A DNA stretch of 64,000 bases from JAUVKT01 sp036350795 (GCA_036350795.1 JAZBNV010000100.1:1-64000), one strand, 5' to 3'; shown: positions 16,959-25,404, numbered from the stretch's first letter. Notes: generated from the sequence alone by a model not told the origin. Numbers and translations are program-made.

Positions 16959-19385
16959 TTACTCGATACTTCTCAAAATCTGTTCCAAACGTTCCATATC
17001 CTGTATTAGTACCTCCCTGGCCTTGCTGCCTTCAAAAGGTCCGAGGATTCCAGCGAATTCGAGCTGGTCAACAATTCTGCCTGCCCTGTTATATCCCAGC
17101 GATAGTTTTCTCTGGATAAGTGAAGTAGAACCCTGCTGGTGTGTAACAACAAGCCGCGCTGCCTCCTCAAATTTGCTGTCCCGTTTTTTAAGATCAATAT
17201 CCTGTATCCCGTTATCTGTATCGCCTTCATATTCGGGTAGAAAAAAAGCATCGGTATATCCCTGCTGCGACCCGATATACTCTGTAACCCTGTTTATTTC
17301 AGGTGTATCAATAAATGCACATTGTGCCCTGATAGTGTTATTGCCGTTATAATAGAGCATATCTCCGCGTCCGACAAGTTTTTCTGCACCTGTCTGGTCA
17401 AGTATAGTCCTTGAGTCGATAGACGATGAAACCCTGAATGCCAGGCGGGCGGGGAAATTGGTCTTGATAATCCCGGTAATAATATTGGCAGATGGCCGCT
17501 GAGTGGCAATTATAAGGTGGATGCCAATGGCCCTGGCAAGCTGTGCCAGTCGCTGGATCGGTCCTTCTATCTCTTTACCGGCTGTCATGATAAGATCAGC
17601 AAACTCATCAATAATAAGTACAATATATGGCAGGAAACGGTGGCCTTTTTCAGGGTTCAGTTTCCGGGCTTTAAATTTCTCATTATACTCTTTGATTATC
17701 CTGCATTCTGCCTTTCTGAGCAGTTCATACCTGTTCTCCATCTCAATACAAAGCGAATTAAGAGTATAAACTACTTTCTGGGTATCTGTAATAATCGGAT
17801 CTTCCGAATCGGGCAGTTTGGCCAGGTAATGTCTTTCTATCCTGGCATACATGGTTAGTTCAACCATTTTTGGATCAACAAGTACGAATTTTAATTCAGC
17901 CGGATGCCTGCGGTAAAGCAGAGATGCAATAATAACATTCAGTCCAACCGACTTACCCTGGCCGGTTGCACCGGCTACCAGAAGGTGTGGCATCTTTGCA
18001 AGATCCATTATCAGGGGGTCATTTGTGATGGTACGACCCATAGCTATGGCAAGGTCATACTTACTTTCCTGGAAGGCCTTGCTGGCAATAAGAGAACGCA
18101 TTGACACAGTTTCCGGACTTTTGTTAGGTACTTCAATACCAACGGTACCCCTGCCCGGAATAGGTGCAATTATCCTGATTCCAAATGCTGAAAGGCTGAG
18201 TGCAATATCATTTTCCAGCGATTTAATCTTTGCAAGTCTCACACCTCTTTCAGGAACAACTTCGTAAAGTGTTACCGTTGGACCTACTGTGGCCGAAATA
18301 TGCTTAATATCTATGTTGTAGTCTGAGAGTGTCTTTACAATAGTTTCCTTTTTTTCCAGTATCTCTTTATCGTCAAAGGCACCGTCCGACCTGTAATCTT
18401 CGAGGAGGGAAAGAACCGGCATTTTAAAGGACGAAAGATCCAGTGTAGGGTCATAGTTTTCCTGAAGACGCTTCATCTCATTTTCGCTAAGTTCCTCTCC
18501 TCCCTCTGCCCTGGTGATTGAGATAGATACATCCTTTCCCTTGATCTGCTTTTCGCTTCCTCCGTCTTCCAGGTCATTTATAATGCTTCCTTTGACAGAA
18601 GGAGTATCCTGGAATTCCTCAACTGCTTCGTCTTCAAGAGAATTTATTATACTGAATTCCGGATCTGCCGCATCGTCATTATAATCATTCTTATCGTAAT
18701 TATCAGGGCTATCGTCTTCGTTAATAACAGACAGGTCAGGATCATTCTTAGCTCCGTTATTAAATCCTGTTAAGAAGGATTTTATACCTGCCGGGCTTAT
18801 TCTGAATACCATTACCATGTATGATACAAGCAGAACACCAACAAGAATACCCGTTCCCAGTTTGCCGATAAAGGAATTAAGCCATCTGCTTACTTCATAT
18901 CCGTGTGTTCCCCCCGGGCCTGAGCTGAATAATCCTCCTGCACTTCCGAAAACATATCCCAGAGCAATAGAAAAAATTATTGTGCCCAGAACCATATTAC
19001 GACTTATAATCCCCGCCCTGATCCTGGTAAGATTAAGCATCCTGAGTCCTGTTGCGGCAAAGATTACCGGTATAAAAAAGGCAGCCAGTCCAAAACCCTG
19101 CCTGATAAATATATCAGCAAACCAGGCACCGCTTTTACCTGACCAGTTCTTTACTTCAATTTCGGCCCCGCTTATTACCTGGGACGTGTCGAAGCTTTGA
19201 TCCGATTTCCACCAGAAGAGATAGGCTATAAAAGCAAACAAAAGGTAAACAGCAAAACCTGTCAGCAGCAGACCTGAGATAAACTTTATCCTCTCATCCT
19301 TAAATATTGAATAAGCCTGTTTCTGTCCCTGTGGTTTTGGAGGGATCTTATTAGCTGTCTTTTTTTTACTGCTCTTCTTTTTCAT
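16959..19385 (-). CDS. ftsK: DNA translocase FtsK
   Basis: Septum-located ATP-driven DNA pump that clears chromosome ends during division and directs XerCD recombination at dif. Seen: N-terminal region with four hydrophobic helices between about residues 35 and 210, a short acidic linker (about 215-330), a RecA-like motor with Walker A GATGQGKSVG near residue 475 and Walker B VLIIDEFADLI, and a C-terminal winged-helix gamma domain (ISLVQ-like segment QRKLSLGYNRAGRIVDQLE) that recognises orientation sequences. Length 808 residues, with a linker much shorter than in E. coli, as is usual in Bacteroidota. Upstream of lolA in the same operon. Confidence 0.96.
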   Translation of the reverse strand: MKKKSSKKKTANKIPPKPQGQKQAYSIFKDERIKFISGLLLTGFAVYLLFAFIAYLFWWKSDQSFDTSQVISGAEIEVKNWSGKSGAWFADIFIRQGFGLAAFFIPVIFAATGLRMLNLTRIRAGIISRNMVLGTIIFSIALGYVFGSAGGLFSSGPGGTHGYEVSRWLNSFIGKLGTGILVGVLLVSYMVMVFRISPAGIKSFLTGFNNGAKNDPDLSVINEDDSPDNYDKNDYNDDAADPEFSIINSLEDEAVEEFQDTPSVKGSIINDLEDGGSEKQIKGKDVSISITRAEGGEELSENEMKRLQENYDPTLDLSSFKMPVLSLLEDYRSDGAFDDKEILEKKETIVKTLSDYNIDIKHISATVGPTVTLYEVVPERGVRLAKIKSLENDIALSLSAFGIRIIAPIPGRGTVGIEVPNKSPETVSMRSLIASKAFQESKYDLAIAMGRTITNDPLIMDLAKMPHLLVAGATGQGKSVGLNVIIASLLYRRHPAELKFVLVDPKMVELTMYARIERHYLAKLPDSEDPIITDTQKVVYTLNSLCIEMENRYELLRKAECRIIKEYNEKFKARKLNPEKGHRFLPYIVLIIDEFADLIMTAGKEIEGPIQRLAQLARAIGIHLIIATQRPSANIITGIIKTNFPARLAFRVSSSIDSRTILDQTGAEKLVGRGDMLYYNGNNTIRAQCAFIDTPEINRVTEYIGSQQGYTDAFFLPEYEGDTDNGIQDIDLKKRDSKFEEAARLVVTHQQGSTSLIQRKLSLGYNRAGRIVDQLEFAGILGPFEGSKAREVLIQDMERLEQILRSIE

Positions 19386-19457
19386 TTCCGAATATGAAAC
19401 TTTATACCTCTGAAAACTGCTTGCCGTTAAAAATATTGCACTTACTTAGCCATGCTA

Positions 19458-19465
19458 TAAAGGTA
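19458..19465 (-). promoter_or_regulatory. -7-like promoter element upstream of ftsK
   Basis: TACCTTTA on the minus strand, one base off TAnnTTTG, 72 nt before the ftsK start. No clear -33 element. Confidence 0.25.
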
Positions 19466-19499
19466 ACAAAATATGGTGGATGAGAAAATACGGAATGGC

Positions 19500-20204
19500 T
19501 CAGAGGGCCATCATTTTTGAAATAAGGTTATCCATATCATCCCTTGAAATCCTGAGGAATTTGTCGCTTTTCGTAAAATCCTTCTCGGCAACTTCACGCT
19601 GGTAGATGGCTGTTACCTCAAATTCAATTATCATATCACCAATTTTGTAGAAGAAGTTTGTAAGAACTCCGTCAATATCTTTGAATGGTGTTGAATTATT
19701 TGGATTTTCAAGGTCAATATCATTTGTGTACCATATATCAAAATCCCTTTCATAACCCGGAATCTGGACAATGGCGTGCTTGCAGTTCAGACCTGAGATT
19801 GTCTTGGTCTGACCGGTCCTCATAAACTTAAGGTCATCCATGGGATCTATGCCCGGAGGAACTTCTCCTGAAACACCCTGGTAATAATATTTTATTCCCA
19901 GGAAACTTATAAATGTCTTCATTATATTCGCCTCAGGGTCAATAATATTGAATATCCCTGAATGCCCGATGGGAGCCGTTATTTCCATCAGTATCCTGTT
20001 ATCTTTGAATTTCACAACAAGGGTATTTGGCATAAGTTCCATTGGAAGCACACCACCAGGGTTATCATAGATGATATTATAATGAATTTCTCCTTCGTCG
20101 AAGCCGCCCATTGGAGATCTGCTGCACCCTGCTAGCCACGTAAGTACACAGACAAATAAAAAAAGTAAAAGTCTATTCTTCAATCTGGTTGTGATAATAT
20201 TCAT
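19500..20204 (-). CDS. DUF4412-type lipoprotein
   Basis: Predicted lipoprotein of 234 residues: signal region MNIITTRLKNRLLLFLFVCV followed by LAGC with lipidation cysteine C27. The body has the pattern GEIHYNIIYDN near residue 38, a conserved-looking KTISGLNCKHAIVQIPGYERDFDIWYTNDI block, and a final alpha-helical segment. I match this to DUF4412-like proteins of Bacteroidota, whose function is unknown to me. It lies between ftsK and arcC, on the ftsK strand, 115 nt upstream of ftsK, so it may share a transcript with it. No catalytic motif is visible. Confidence 0.6.
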   Translation of the reverse strand: MNIITTRLKNRLLLFLFVCVLTWLAGCSRSPMGGFDEGEIHYNIIYDNPGGVLPMELMPNTLVVKFKDNRILMEITAPIGHSGIFNIIDPEANIMKTFISFLGIKYYYQGVSGEVPPGIDPMDDLKFMRTGQTKTISGLNCKHAIVQIPGYERDFDIWYTNDIDLENPNNSTPFKDIDGVLTNFFYKIGDMIIEFEVTAIYQREVAEKDFTKSDKFLRISRDDMDNLISKMMAL

Positions 20205-20252
20205 TCTCCTACAAAAGGTAAAAATAGCAAAATAATTTTACAAGCAAGTATC

Positions 20253-20295
20253 AATTGAAAATCATATATATTATTATAAATTTGTGTTTTCAATT
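20253..20295 (+). promoter_or_regulatory. arcC: arcC promoter bracketed by a 9-bp inverted repeat
   Basis: TTG at 20255-20257 and TAAATTTG at 20277-20284 are spaced by 19 nt, fitting a -33/-7 pair. The arms AATTGAAAA (20253-20261) and TTTTCAATT (20287-20295) are perfectly complementary and enclose the promoter, so they could be regulator half-sites. The implied leader is about 100 nt and contains a further weak inverted repeat (TTTCCTG at 20310, CAGGAAA at 20342). Confidence 0.45.
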
Positions 20296-20393
20296 TTAAA
20301 ACGCTTACATTTCCTGATACAGCCAGGTTTATTTTTACTGACAGGAAAAAGATGGATTTGGTTGTATGAGATTGTAAATAAATTTCGAAAAGA

Positions 20394-21350
20394 ATGAAGA
20401 AACTTGCAGTAATTGCACTGGGAGGAAATGCTCTTCTCAGGGGAGACCAGATTGGTACAATTGAAGAACAGGAGAAAAATACAACAGATACACTTGAGAA
20501 CCTTGTATACCTGGTTAAAGAAGGGTATAACCTGGTAATTACCCATGGAAACGGTCCCCAGGTCGGAAACGTACTGATGAGAAACGATGCAGGAGAACAG
20601 ATTTATAATATAGCCCAGATGCCTCTGGATATCTGTGTGGCAGATACGCAGGGTGGAATCGGGTATATGATTGAGCGTATGTTCAGAAATGTTCTTCAGA
20701 AGCATAATCTTGAACGTAATGTTGTTTGCCTTGTAACCCAGGTAGTAGTCGATAAGGATGATCCGGCATTTAACGATCCTCAGAAAAGAATCGGGAAGAT
20801 TTATGACCTGGAAAATGCAGAGAAACTGAAGGCTGAAAAGGGATGGGAGTTTAAGGAAGAAGTAAAGGCCCAGGGAGGATACAGGCGCGTGGTGCCTTCG
20901 CCGAAACCTATCAGGGTTATGAACCAGGATATTGTAGGAGAGCTGGCGAGGAAGGGCACTATAGTAATTGCTGCAGGGGGAGGAGGTGTACCTGTTTATA
21001 TCGACGGGTCAAACGAAATACGACCGGCTGAGGCAGTGATCGATAAAGACATGGCATCTTCACTTCTGGCATCCGATATAGGGGCAGACGAGTTTTATAT
21101 ACTTACCGATGTGCCCTATGTATATAAGAATTATAAGAAAGCCGACCAGGAGGTTAAGGAATTTCTTGATTATAAGGATACGGTTCAACTTCTTGAGGAA
21201 GGCCAGTTTGCAAAAGGCAGCATGGCCCCCAAGATTCAGGCCTGCCTTAATTTTATAAAAAACGGCGGTTCGAAAAGCGTCATAACAGAAGCCTTTAAAC
21301 TTGCCGATAAAAAATACGGAACCAAAATAACAATGGAATACGACGATTAG
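20394..21350 (+). CDS. arcC: carbamate kinase
   Basis: Amino-acid-kinase-fold enzyme that makes ATP and carbamate from carbamoyl phosphate and ADP (or the reverse). Seen: N-terminal ALGGNALL, the GNGPQVGNVLMR loop, PLDICVADTQGGIGYMI, VVPSPKPIRV, GGGGVPV, and the C-terminal GSMAPKIQACLNFI. Length 318 residues is standard. It is followed 65 nt later by an ornithine carbamoyltransferase, giving the last two steps of arginine/citrulline fermentation (citrulline to ornithine plus carbamoyl phosphate, then ATP). No arginine deiminase gene is in the window, so the citrulline source is not shown. Confidence 0.95.
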   Translation: MKKLAVIALGGNALLRGDQIGTIEEQEKNTTDTLENLVYLVKEGYNLVITHGNGPQVGNVLMRNDAGEQIYNIAQMPLDICVADTQGGIGYMIERMFRNVLQKHNLERNVVCLVTQVVVDKDDPAFNDPQKRIGKIYDLENAEKLKAEKGWEFKEEVKAQGGYRRVVPSPKPIRVMNQDIVGELARKGTIVIAAGGGGVPVYIDGSNEIRPAEAVIDKDMASSLLASDIGADEFYILTDVPYVYKNYKKADQEVKEFLDYKDTVQLLEEGQFAKGSMAPKIQACLNFIKNGGSKSVITEAFKLADKKYGTKITMEYDD

Positions 21351-21380
21351 GTATTTTAGCCCGGCTTTGTAATCGCCAGA

Positions 21381-21404
21381 CCATTAAACCATTAAACCAT
21401 TAAA
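21381..21404 (+). repeat. three 8-nt tandem repeats in the argF leader
   Basis: CCATTAAA occurs three times in perfect tandem, ending 11 nt before the argF ATG. Similar short arrays with different units occur before purC and nfnA. Confidence 0.8.
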
Positions 21405-21415
21405 CAATATAAAAC

Positions 21416-22417
21416 ATGGCTTACAATTTAAGAAACAGGAGTTTTGTAAAACTGCTTGACTTTGATCCCAAAGAGATTCGTTTTCTTCTGGATCTGTCGG
21501 TGGATCTGAAAAAGGCTAAATATTCAGGTACTGAGCAAAAGAAACTTGAAGGAAAGAATATAGCCCTTATTTTTGAAAAAGCATCTACCCGTACCAGGTG
21601 TGCCTTTGAGGTTGCAGCTCTCGACCAGGGCGCGCATGTAACTTACCTGGGGCCAACAGGGTCACAGATAGGGAAAAAGGAATCGATGAAAGATACTGCC
21701 AGGGTACTCGGAAGGATGTATGATGGTATTGAATACAGGGGCTTTGGACAAGACGTTGTGGAGGAGCTGGCAAAATACGCCGGTGTACCTGTGTGGAATG
21801 GCCTTACCAATGAATTCCACCCAACCCAGATACTGGCCGATTTTATGACTATGATGGAGCATAGCGACAAAGCCCTTAATCAGGTTAGCTTCTGTTACCT
21901 GGGCGATGCCAGGAATAATATGGGCAACTCTTTGCTTGTTGGAGCCGCTAAAATGGGTATGGACTTCAGGGCTGCAGCTCCAAAGAGTATACAACCTTCT
22001 GATGAACTGGTTAAGACCTGCAGGGAGATTGCCAGGGACACAGGTGCGAAAATAACCATTACCGAGGATGTTGCCGAAGCTGTAAAAGGAGTCGATTTCC
22101 TCTATACGGATGTGTGGGTATCGATGGGCGAACCGGATGAAGTATGGAAGGAAAGGATTGCCCTTCTGAAACCCTACCAGGTTAATATGGAGCTGATAAA
22201 ACTTACAGGCAACCCGCAGGTTAAGTTTCTGCATTGCCTGCCTGCCTTCCATAACCGTGAAACAACTGTGGGTGAGGAAATATACCAGAAGTACGGTCTT
22301 GATGGAATGGAAGTAACAGAAGATGTTTTTGAATCAGAGCATTCAATTGTATTTGATGAGGCCGAAAACAGGATGCATACCATTAAGGCAGTTATGGTAG
22401 CTACCCTGGGGGCATAA
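21416..22417 (+). CDS. argF: ornithine carbamoyltransferase (probably catabolic)
   Basis: Catalyses the reversible transfer between citrulline and ornithine/carbamoyl phosphate. Seen: carbamoyl-phosphate loop STRTRCAF (57-64), HPTQILAD near 142, DARNN near 164, the ornithine-binding DVWVSMGE near 230 and HCLPAFH near 273. The SMG motif marks ornithine rather than N-acetylornithine or putrescine as substrate. Length 333 residues. Pairing with carbamate kinase suggests the ArcB (catabolic) direction; an anabolic ArgF role is equally possible from sequence alone. The leader carries three tandem CCATTAAA units. Confidence 0.93.
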   Translation: MAYNLRNRSFVKLLDFDPKEIRFLLDLSVDLKKAKYSGTEQKKLEGKNIALIFEKASTRTRCAFEVAALDQGAHVTYLGPTGSQIGKKESMKDTARVLGRMYDGIEYRGFGQDVVEELAKYAGVPVWNGLTNEFHPTQILADFMTMMEHSDKALNQVSFCYLGDARNNMGNSLLVGAAKMGMDFRAAAPKSIQPSDELVKTCREIARDTGAKITITEDVAEAVKGVDFLYTDVWVSMGEPDEVWKERIALLKPYQVNMELIKLTGNPQVKFLHCLPAFHNRETTVGEEIYQKYGLDGMEVTEDVFESEHSIVFDEAENRMHTIKAVMVATLGA

Positions 22418-22559
22418 AAATTCTTTACGGAATCTTAGATCTTCAACCGGGAGGTGCGAGAGACAGGATTCCCGCCACACCAGTCTTTAACCCAAGGTGC
22501 CGGGCCTGTTTAAGAGGCAGGGTAAGTGAGCCCTACGAACAAAGTGAGTCAAACTTCAA
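22418..22559. other. GC-rich intergenic stretch between convergent genes
   Basis: Between the argF and DUF456 stops. From about 22448 to 22540 the sequence is close to 60% G+C, far above other spacers here, and holds several complementary segments (CGGGA with TCCCG, GGTG with CACC, GCCTG with CAGG around TTTAAGAG). No open frame and no T-run terminator is seen. It may be a structured RNA, a repeat element or decayed sequence. Confidence 0.35.
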
Positions 22560-23033
22560 TCAAAAAAGTCCTTTGATAAAATAGAAGGTAATTACGAATG
22601 ATGCAGCCAGTTTCAGACCTACGCCTGTCAGAAATCCCAGCAAACTGCCGAAACCTGCCTTCAGGGCATACTTAAAATCATCCTTAAATATCATTTCGCC
22701 TATTACTGCACCCAGGAAAGGCCCCAGTATAATACCGAATGGTCCAAAAAACAATCCGAGGATCAAACCAACCGTAGCACCCCGTGTTCCGTATTTTGAT
22801 CCCCCGAACTTTTTGGTGCCCCATATTGGCACGAAATAATCCAGGATTGTAACTATACCTGCCACAACTGCAAGGATAACCAACAAAGAGTTAGAGAATT
22901 CTGCAAACCTGGTAAAATGCAGCAGAATCAGACCTCCGTAGCTCAGGGGCGGACCGGGCAGAACCGGAACAAGGCAGCCGATAATCCCGATTATTATCAG
23001 TACAATAGCAAGACTTAGCAATAGGTATTCCAT
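22560..23033 (-). CDS. DUF456 family membrane protein
   Basis: Small integral membrane protein of 157 residues with four or five hydrophobic segments. The signature GCLVPVLPGPPLSYGGLIL near residue 17 and the glycine-rich GATVGLILGLFFGPFGIILGPFLGAVIGE are typical of DUF456. Function is not known to me. The frame is open 15 codons further upstream, but those codons run into the terminator hairpin of the neighbouring gene; the ATG at 23033 starts directly before the first helix and was chosen. It lies downstream of the DUF3276 gene on the same strand with a terminator between. Confidence 0.75.
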   Translation of the reverse strand: MEYLLLSLAIVLIIIGIIGCLVPVLPGPPLSYGGLILLHFTRFAEFSNSLLVILAVVAGIVTILDYFVPIWGTKKFGGSKYGTRGATVGLILGLFFGPFGIILGPFLGAVIGEMIFKDDFKYALKAGFGSLLGFLTGVGLKLAASFVITFYFIKGLF

Positions 23034-23047
23034 TCTGAGCGTATTAT

Positions 23048-23080
23048 AAAAAAAATGCCTGTGGGGCGGAACAGGCATTT
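23048..23080 (-). terminator. intrinsic terminator of the DUF3276 gene
   Basis: Ten-base-pair perfect stem: AAATGCCTGT at 23053-23062 pairs with ACAGGCATTT at 23071-23080, loop GGGGCGGA. On the minus strand the stem is followed by eight T (plus-strand A at 23048-23055). It is 18 nt past the DUF3276 stop. Confidence 0.85.
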
Positions 23081-23098
23081 ATAGATGTTAAGAAAAGT

Positions 23099-23512
23099 CT
23101 ATTTATCTCCAAGATCTTCAAATTCAACATTAATAAATTCATTTGTGCCTTCTCCTGACACTTCTGATTCAGGCATTTCCTTATCGCCTGGCTCATCAGT
23201 TTGCTCGGGAAGATTGTTCTTAATAAAGGTGACAGCATCCTCAAAGCCATTTAGAAACTTTTCAAAATCTTCCTTGTAAAGGAAAATTTTATGCTTCTCG
23301 TAAAAAAACTTGCCATCCTTATTAAACCTCTTTTTGCTCTCTGTAATTGTCAGGTAGAGATCATTTTTACGTGTTGCTTTTACATCAAAGAAATAGGTTC
23401 TGTTTCCCGCCCTTACAACTTTAGTATAAACCTCTTCTCTCTCGTGCATCTGGCTCTCGTCCCGTTCACTCGCTTCACTCCTTTTAGCACCATTTTCTTC
23501 GTTCATAAACAT
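23099..23512 (-). CDS. DUF3276 / PUR-alpha-like nucleic-acid-binding protein
   Basis: Protein of 137 residues with one PUR-like repeat (about residues 25-95): EEVYTKVVRAGNRTYFFDVKAT, LYLTITESKKRF and HKIFLYKEDFEKFLNGFEDA. Members of this Bacteroidota family bind single-stranded nucleic acids and are annotated as PUR family DNA/RNA-binding proteins. The C-terminal 40 residues are acidic and low in complexity. Either the ATG at 23512 or the one at 23506 could be the start. It has a consensus promoter and its own terminator, so it is a one-gene unit, divergent from nusB. Confidence 0.8.
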   Translation of the reverse strand: MFMNEENGAKRSEASERDESQMHEREEVYTKVVRAGNRTYFFDVKATRKNDLYLTITESKKRFNKDGKFFYEKHKIFLYKEDFEKFLNGFEDAVTFIKNNLPEQTDEPGDKEMPESEVSGEGTNEFINVEFEDLGDK

Positions 23513-23542
23513 GCATTTAGTTAGGGAATATCATAACATTGT

Positions 23543-23573
23543 CAAATGTAATAATTATTTCCTTTATTCAAAA
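23543..23573 (-). promoter_or_regulatory. consensus Bacteroidota promoter of the DUF3276 gene
   Basis: On the minus strand TTTTG (23573-23569), an 18-nt spacer and TACATTTG (23550-23543), a full match to the -33/-7 pattern. The start codon follows 30 nt downstream. Confidence 0.65.
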
Positions 23574-23608
23574 TATGTACCCTGATTTGTGGATTTATGG
23601 CTTTCTAT

Positions 23609-23638
23609 TTTGTCTAACTGCTAAAAAGAGTATTTTTG
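23609..23638 (+). promoter_or_regulatory. consensus Bacteroidota promoter of the nusB operon
   Basis: TTTG at 23609-23612, an 18-nt spacer, and TATTTTTG at 23631-23638; the nusB ATG is at 23666. Together with the DUF3276 promoter it forms a compact divergent pair. Confidence 0.65.
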
Positions 23639-23665
23639 CACAAATAATATTGAGGTTCTTTTTTA

Positions 23666-24631
23666 ATGATAAGCAGAAGACTTTTAAGGATTAAGGCATT
23701 GATGATTATCTATGCTTTTAACAGGAAAGATGGTGACGATCTGGAAGCTGCTGAAAAGGAGTTGATGCACAGTATAAATAAAACATACGATTTGTATCAC
23801 CTGCTTCTGCTTCTTGTACTGGAGATTGCAGATATCGCTGCTGAAAAAATAGAAATGTCAAGGAACAAGAGGATACCCACTGTCGAGGACCTTAATCCTA
23901 ATACGCGGCTAATTGATAACAGGGTGATCAAATTCCTGGATACCAACCAGTCCCTGAACAGCTATATAAAAAAATCGAAGCTGTCATTCAGGGAAAACCC
24001 GGAATTACCCAGAAAACTCTATAGCCAGATGCTCGAGTGGGACGAGTATAAGAGCTATATGTTAAAGGAAGAATCTACATTTAATGATGATCGCAGGTTT
24101 GTGAGCAGGATGATTACAGAGTTGATAGTTGCATCCCCCGACCTTAACCTGCTGCTGGAGGAAATGAGCATTTACTGGAACGATGACCTTGAATTTGTGT
24201 GTCTTATGCTGGAAAAAACCATCAGGGGTTTTAAGGAAAACTCCGGGAGCGATTTCAGTCTTATGCCCCTGTTCAAAAACAGGGATGATGAGAATTTTGC
24301 CAGGCAACTGCTTCTGAAAACTATACTTAACGGCGCCAGGTATTCAGAACTGATAGACAGTAAAACTACCAACTGGGAAATAGACCGGGTCGCACTTATG
24401 GACACTCTTGTTATGCAGCTTGCTATATCTGAGATTATTGAGTTCGAAGAGATTCCTGTTAAGGTTACCCTCAACGAATATATTGAGATTGCCAAGTACT
24501 ATTGTACAGCCAGGAGCGGCACATTTGTTAACGGGATACTTGATGAAATAGTGAAGGAAATGAGAAGTAAAAAACTTTTTGAAAAAAAAGGGCGTGGGCT
24601 GGTAGGAGAGCCAGGATATGAAGAAAGATAA
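23666..24631 (+). CDS. nusB: transcription antitermination factor NusB (long Bacteroidota form)
   Basis: RNA-binding partner of NusE (S10) in antitermination of ribosomal RNA operons. The NusB fold is in the C-terminal part (about residues 210-310), with LLKTILNGARYSELIDSKTTNWEIDRVALMDTLVMQLAISEI and VTLNEYIEIAKYYC corresponding to its conserved helices; the N-terminal 200 residues form the extension typical of Bacteroidota (total 321 versus about 140 in E. coli). It starts a seven-gene run and overlaps the next gene by 14 nt, so translation may be coupled. Confidence 0.88.
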   Translation: MISRRLLRIKALMIIYAFNRKDGDDLEAAEKELMHSINKTYDLYHLLLLLVLEIADIAAEKIEMSRNKRIPTVEDLNPNTRLIDNRVIKFLDTNQSLNSYIKKSKLSFRENPELPRKLYSQMLEWDEYKSYMLKEESTFNDDRRFVSRMITELIVASPDLNLLLEEMSIYWNDDLEFVCLMLEKTIRGFKENSGSDFSLMPLFKNRDDENFARQLLLKTILNGARYSELIDSKTTNWEIDRVALMDTLVMQLAISEIIEFEEIPVKVTLNEYIEIAKYYCTARSGTFVNGILDEIVKEMRSKKLFEKKGRGLVGEPGYEER

Positions 24632-25064
24632 AAATACAGGATACAGACATCTGCTGCTCTTGTTTCTGGCCACTTCCTTATTTGCTTCATGTGGACTTAA
24701 GGAAAAGGGTGGTGATAAGCAGAAGACGGATGAAGACGGTGTGGCGCAGATAGATTTCGTTAAACTTGAGCACGATTTCGGGAAAATAAGCGAGGGAGAG
24801 AAAGTGGCCTGTGTTTTTAAATTTACTAATTCAGGCGATGCAGACCTTGTTATCAGCTCAGTTACAACCAGCTGTGGGTGTACAGTACCAGATTTTGACA
24901 ATGAGCCTGTTAAACCCGGGGATAGCGGTACCATTGAAGTTATGTTCGATAGTGCATACAGGGAAGGTACACAGACAAAAACTATTACAGTAAGATCAAA
25001 TGCGAGTGTCAGGGTAATGATACTGCGTATTATTGCTGAAGTTGAGAAAACTAATATTAATTAA
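24618..25064 (+). CDS. DUF1573 lipoprotein
   Basis: Lipoprotein of 148 residues: signal ending LFASC with lipidation cysteine C25, then one DUF1573 domain (about 45-140) with the signature HDFGKISEGEKVACVFKFTN and TTSCGCTVPDF, an immunoglobulin-like fold related to ASH/MSP domains. Such proteins are abundant in Bacteroidota envelopes; their function is not established. The CGC pair is conserved in the family. It overlaps the end of nusB and precedes yajC by 19 nt, so it belongs to the same operon. Confidence 0.85.
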   Translation: MKKDKNTGYRHLLLLFLATSLFASCGLKEKGGDKQKTDEDGVAQIDFVKLEHDFGKISEGEKVACVFKFTNSGDADLVISSVTTSCGCTVPDFDNEPVKPGDSGTIEVMFDSAYREGTQTKTITVRSNASVRVMILRIIAEVEKTNIN

Positions 25065-25083
25065 CAAACAAAAATAAATTGAG

Positions 25084-25404
25084 ATGAATAATTTCGCGTT
25101 CTTGTATTTGATGACACCTCCTGCAGAAGGAGCAAACCCTCTGGCAACATTTTTACCTTTGATTCTTGTATTTGTAGTGTTTTATTTCTTTATGATAAGA
25201 CCGCAGATGAGAAAGCAAAAGGAGATGACAAATTACCGGTCCGGTCTTTCCAAAGGAGATAAGGTAATAACTACAGGCGGTATTTATGGAAAGATAACTG
25301 ATGTTAAGGATACTACTGTTACCGTGGACGTTGGAGATGGTGTTTTGCTTAAAATTGATAAAAGTGCTATCTTAAAGGATTCTTCCGATTTGGAGAAGAA
25401 ATAA
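25084..25404 (+). CDS. yajC: preprotein translocase subunit YajC
   Basis: Small inner-membrane accessory protein of the Sec-DF complex. Seen: one transmembrane helix (about residues 19-40, LATFLPLILVFVVFYFFMI), immediately followed by RPQMRKQKE, the classic YajC motif, then the cytoplasmic domain GDKVITTGGIYGKI. Length 106 residues is normal. Part of the nusB operon, 24 nt before the YbbR-like gene. No secDF is in the window. Confidence 0.93.
   Translation: MNNFAFLYLMTPPAEGANPLATFLPLILVFVVFYFFMIRPQMRKQKEMTNYRSGLSKGDKVITTGGIYGKITDVKDTTVTVDVGDGVLLKIDKSAILKDSSDLEKK

Noticed and set aside
22445..22545. tRNA or tmRNA gene
   Set aside because: No acceptor-stem pairing, no T-loop GTTCRA pattern and no terminal CCA-compatible fold could be drawn.
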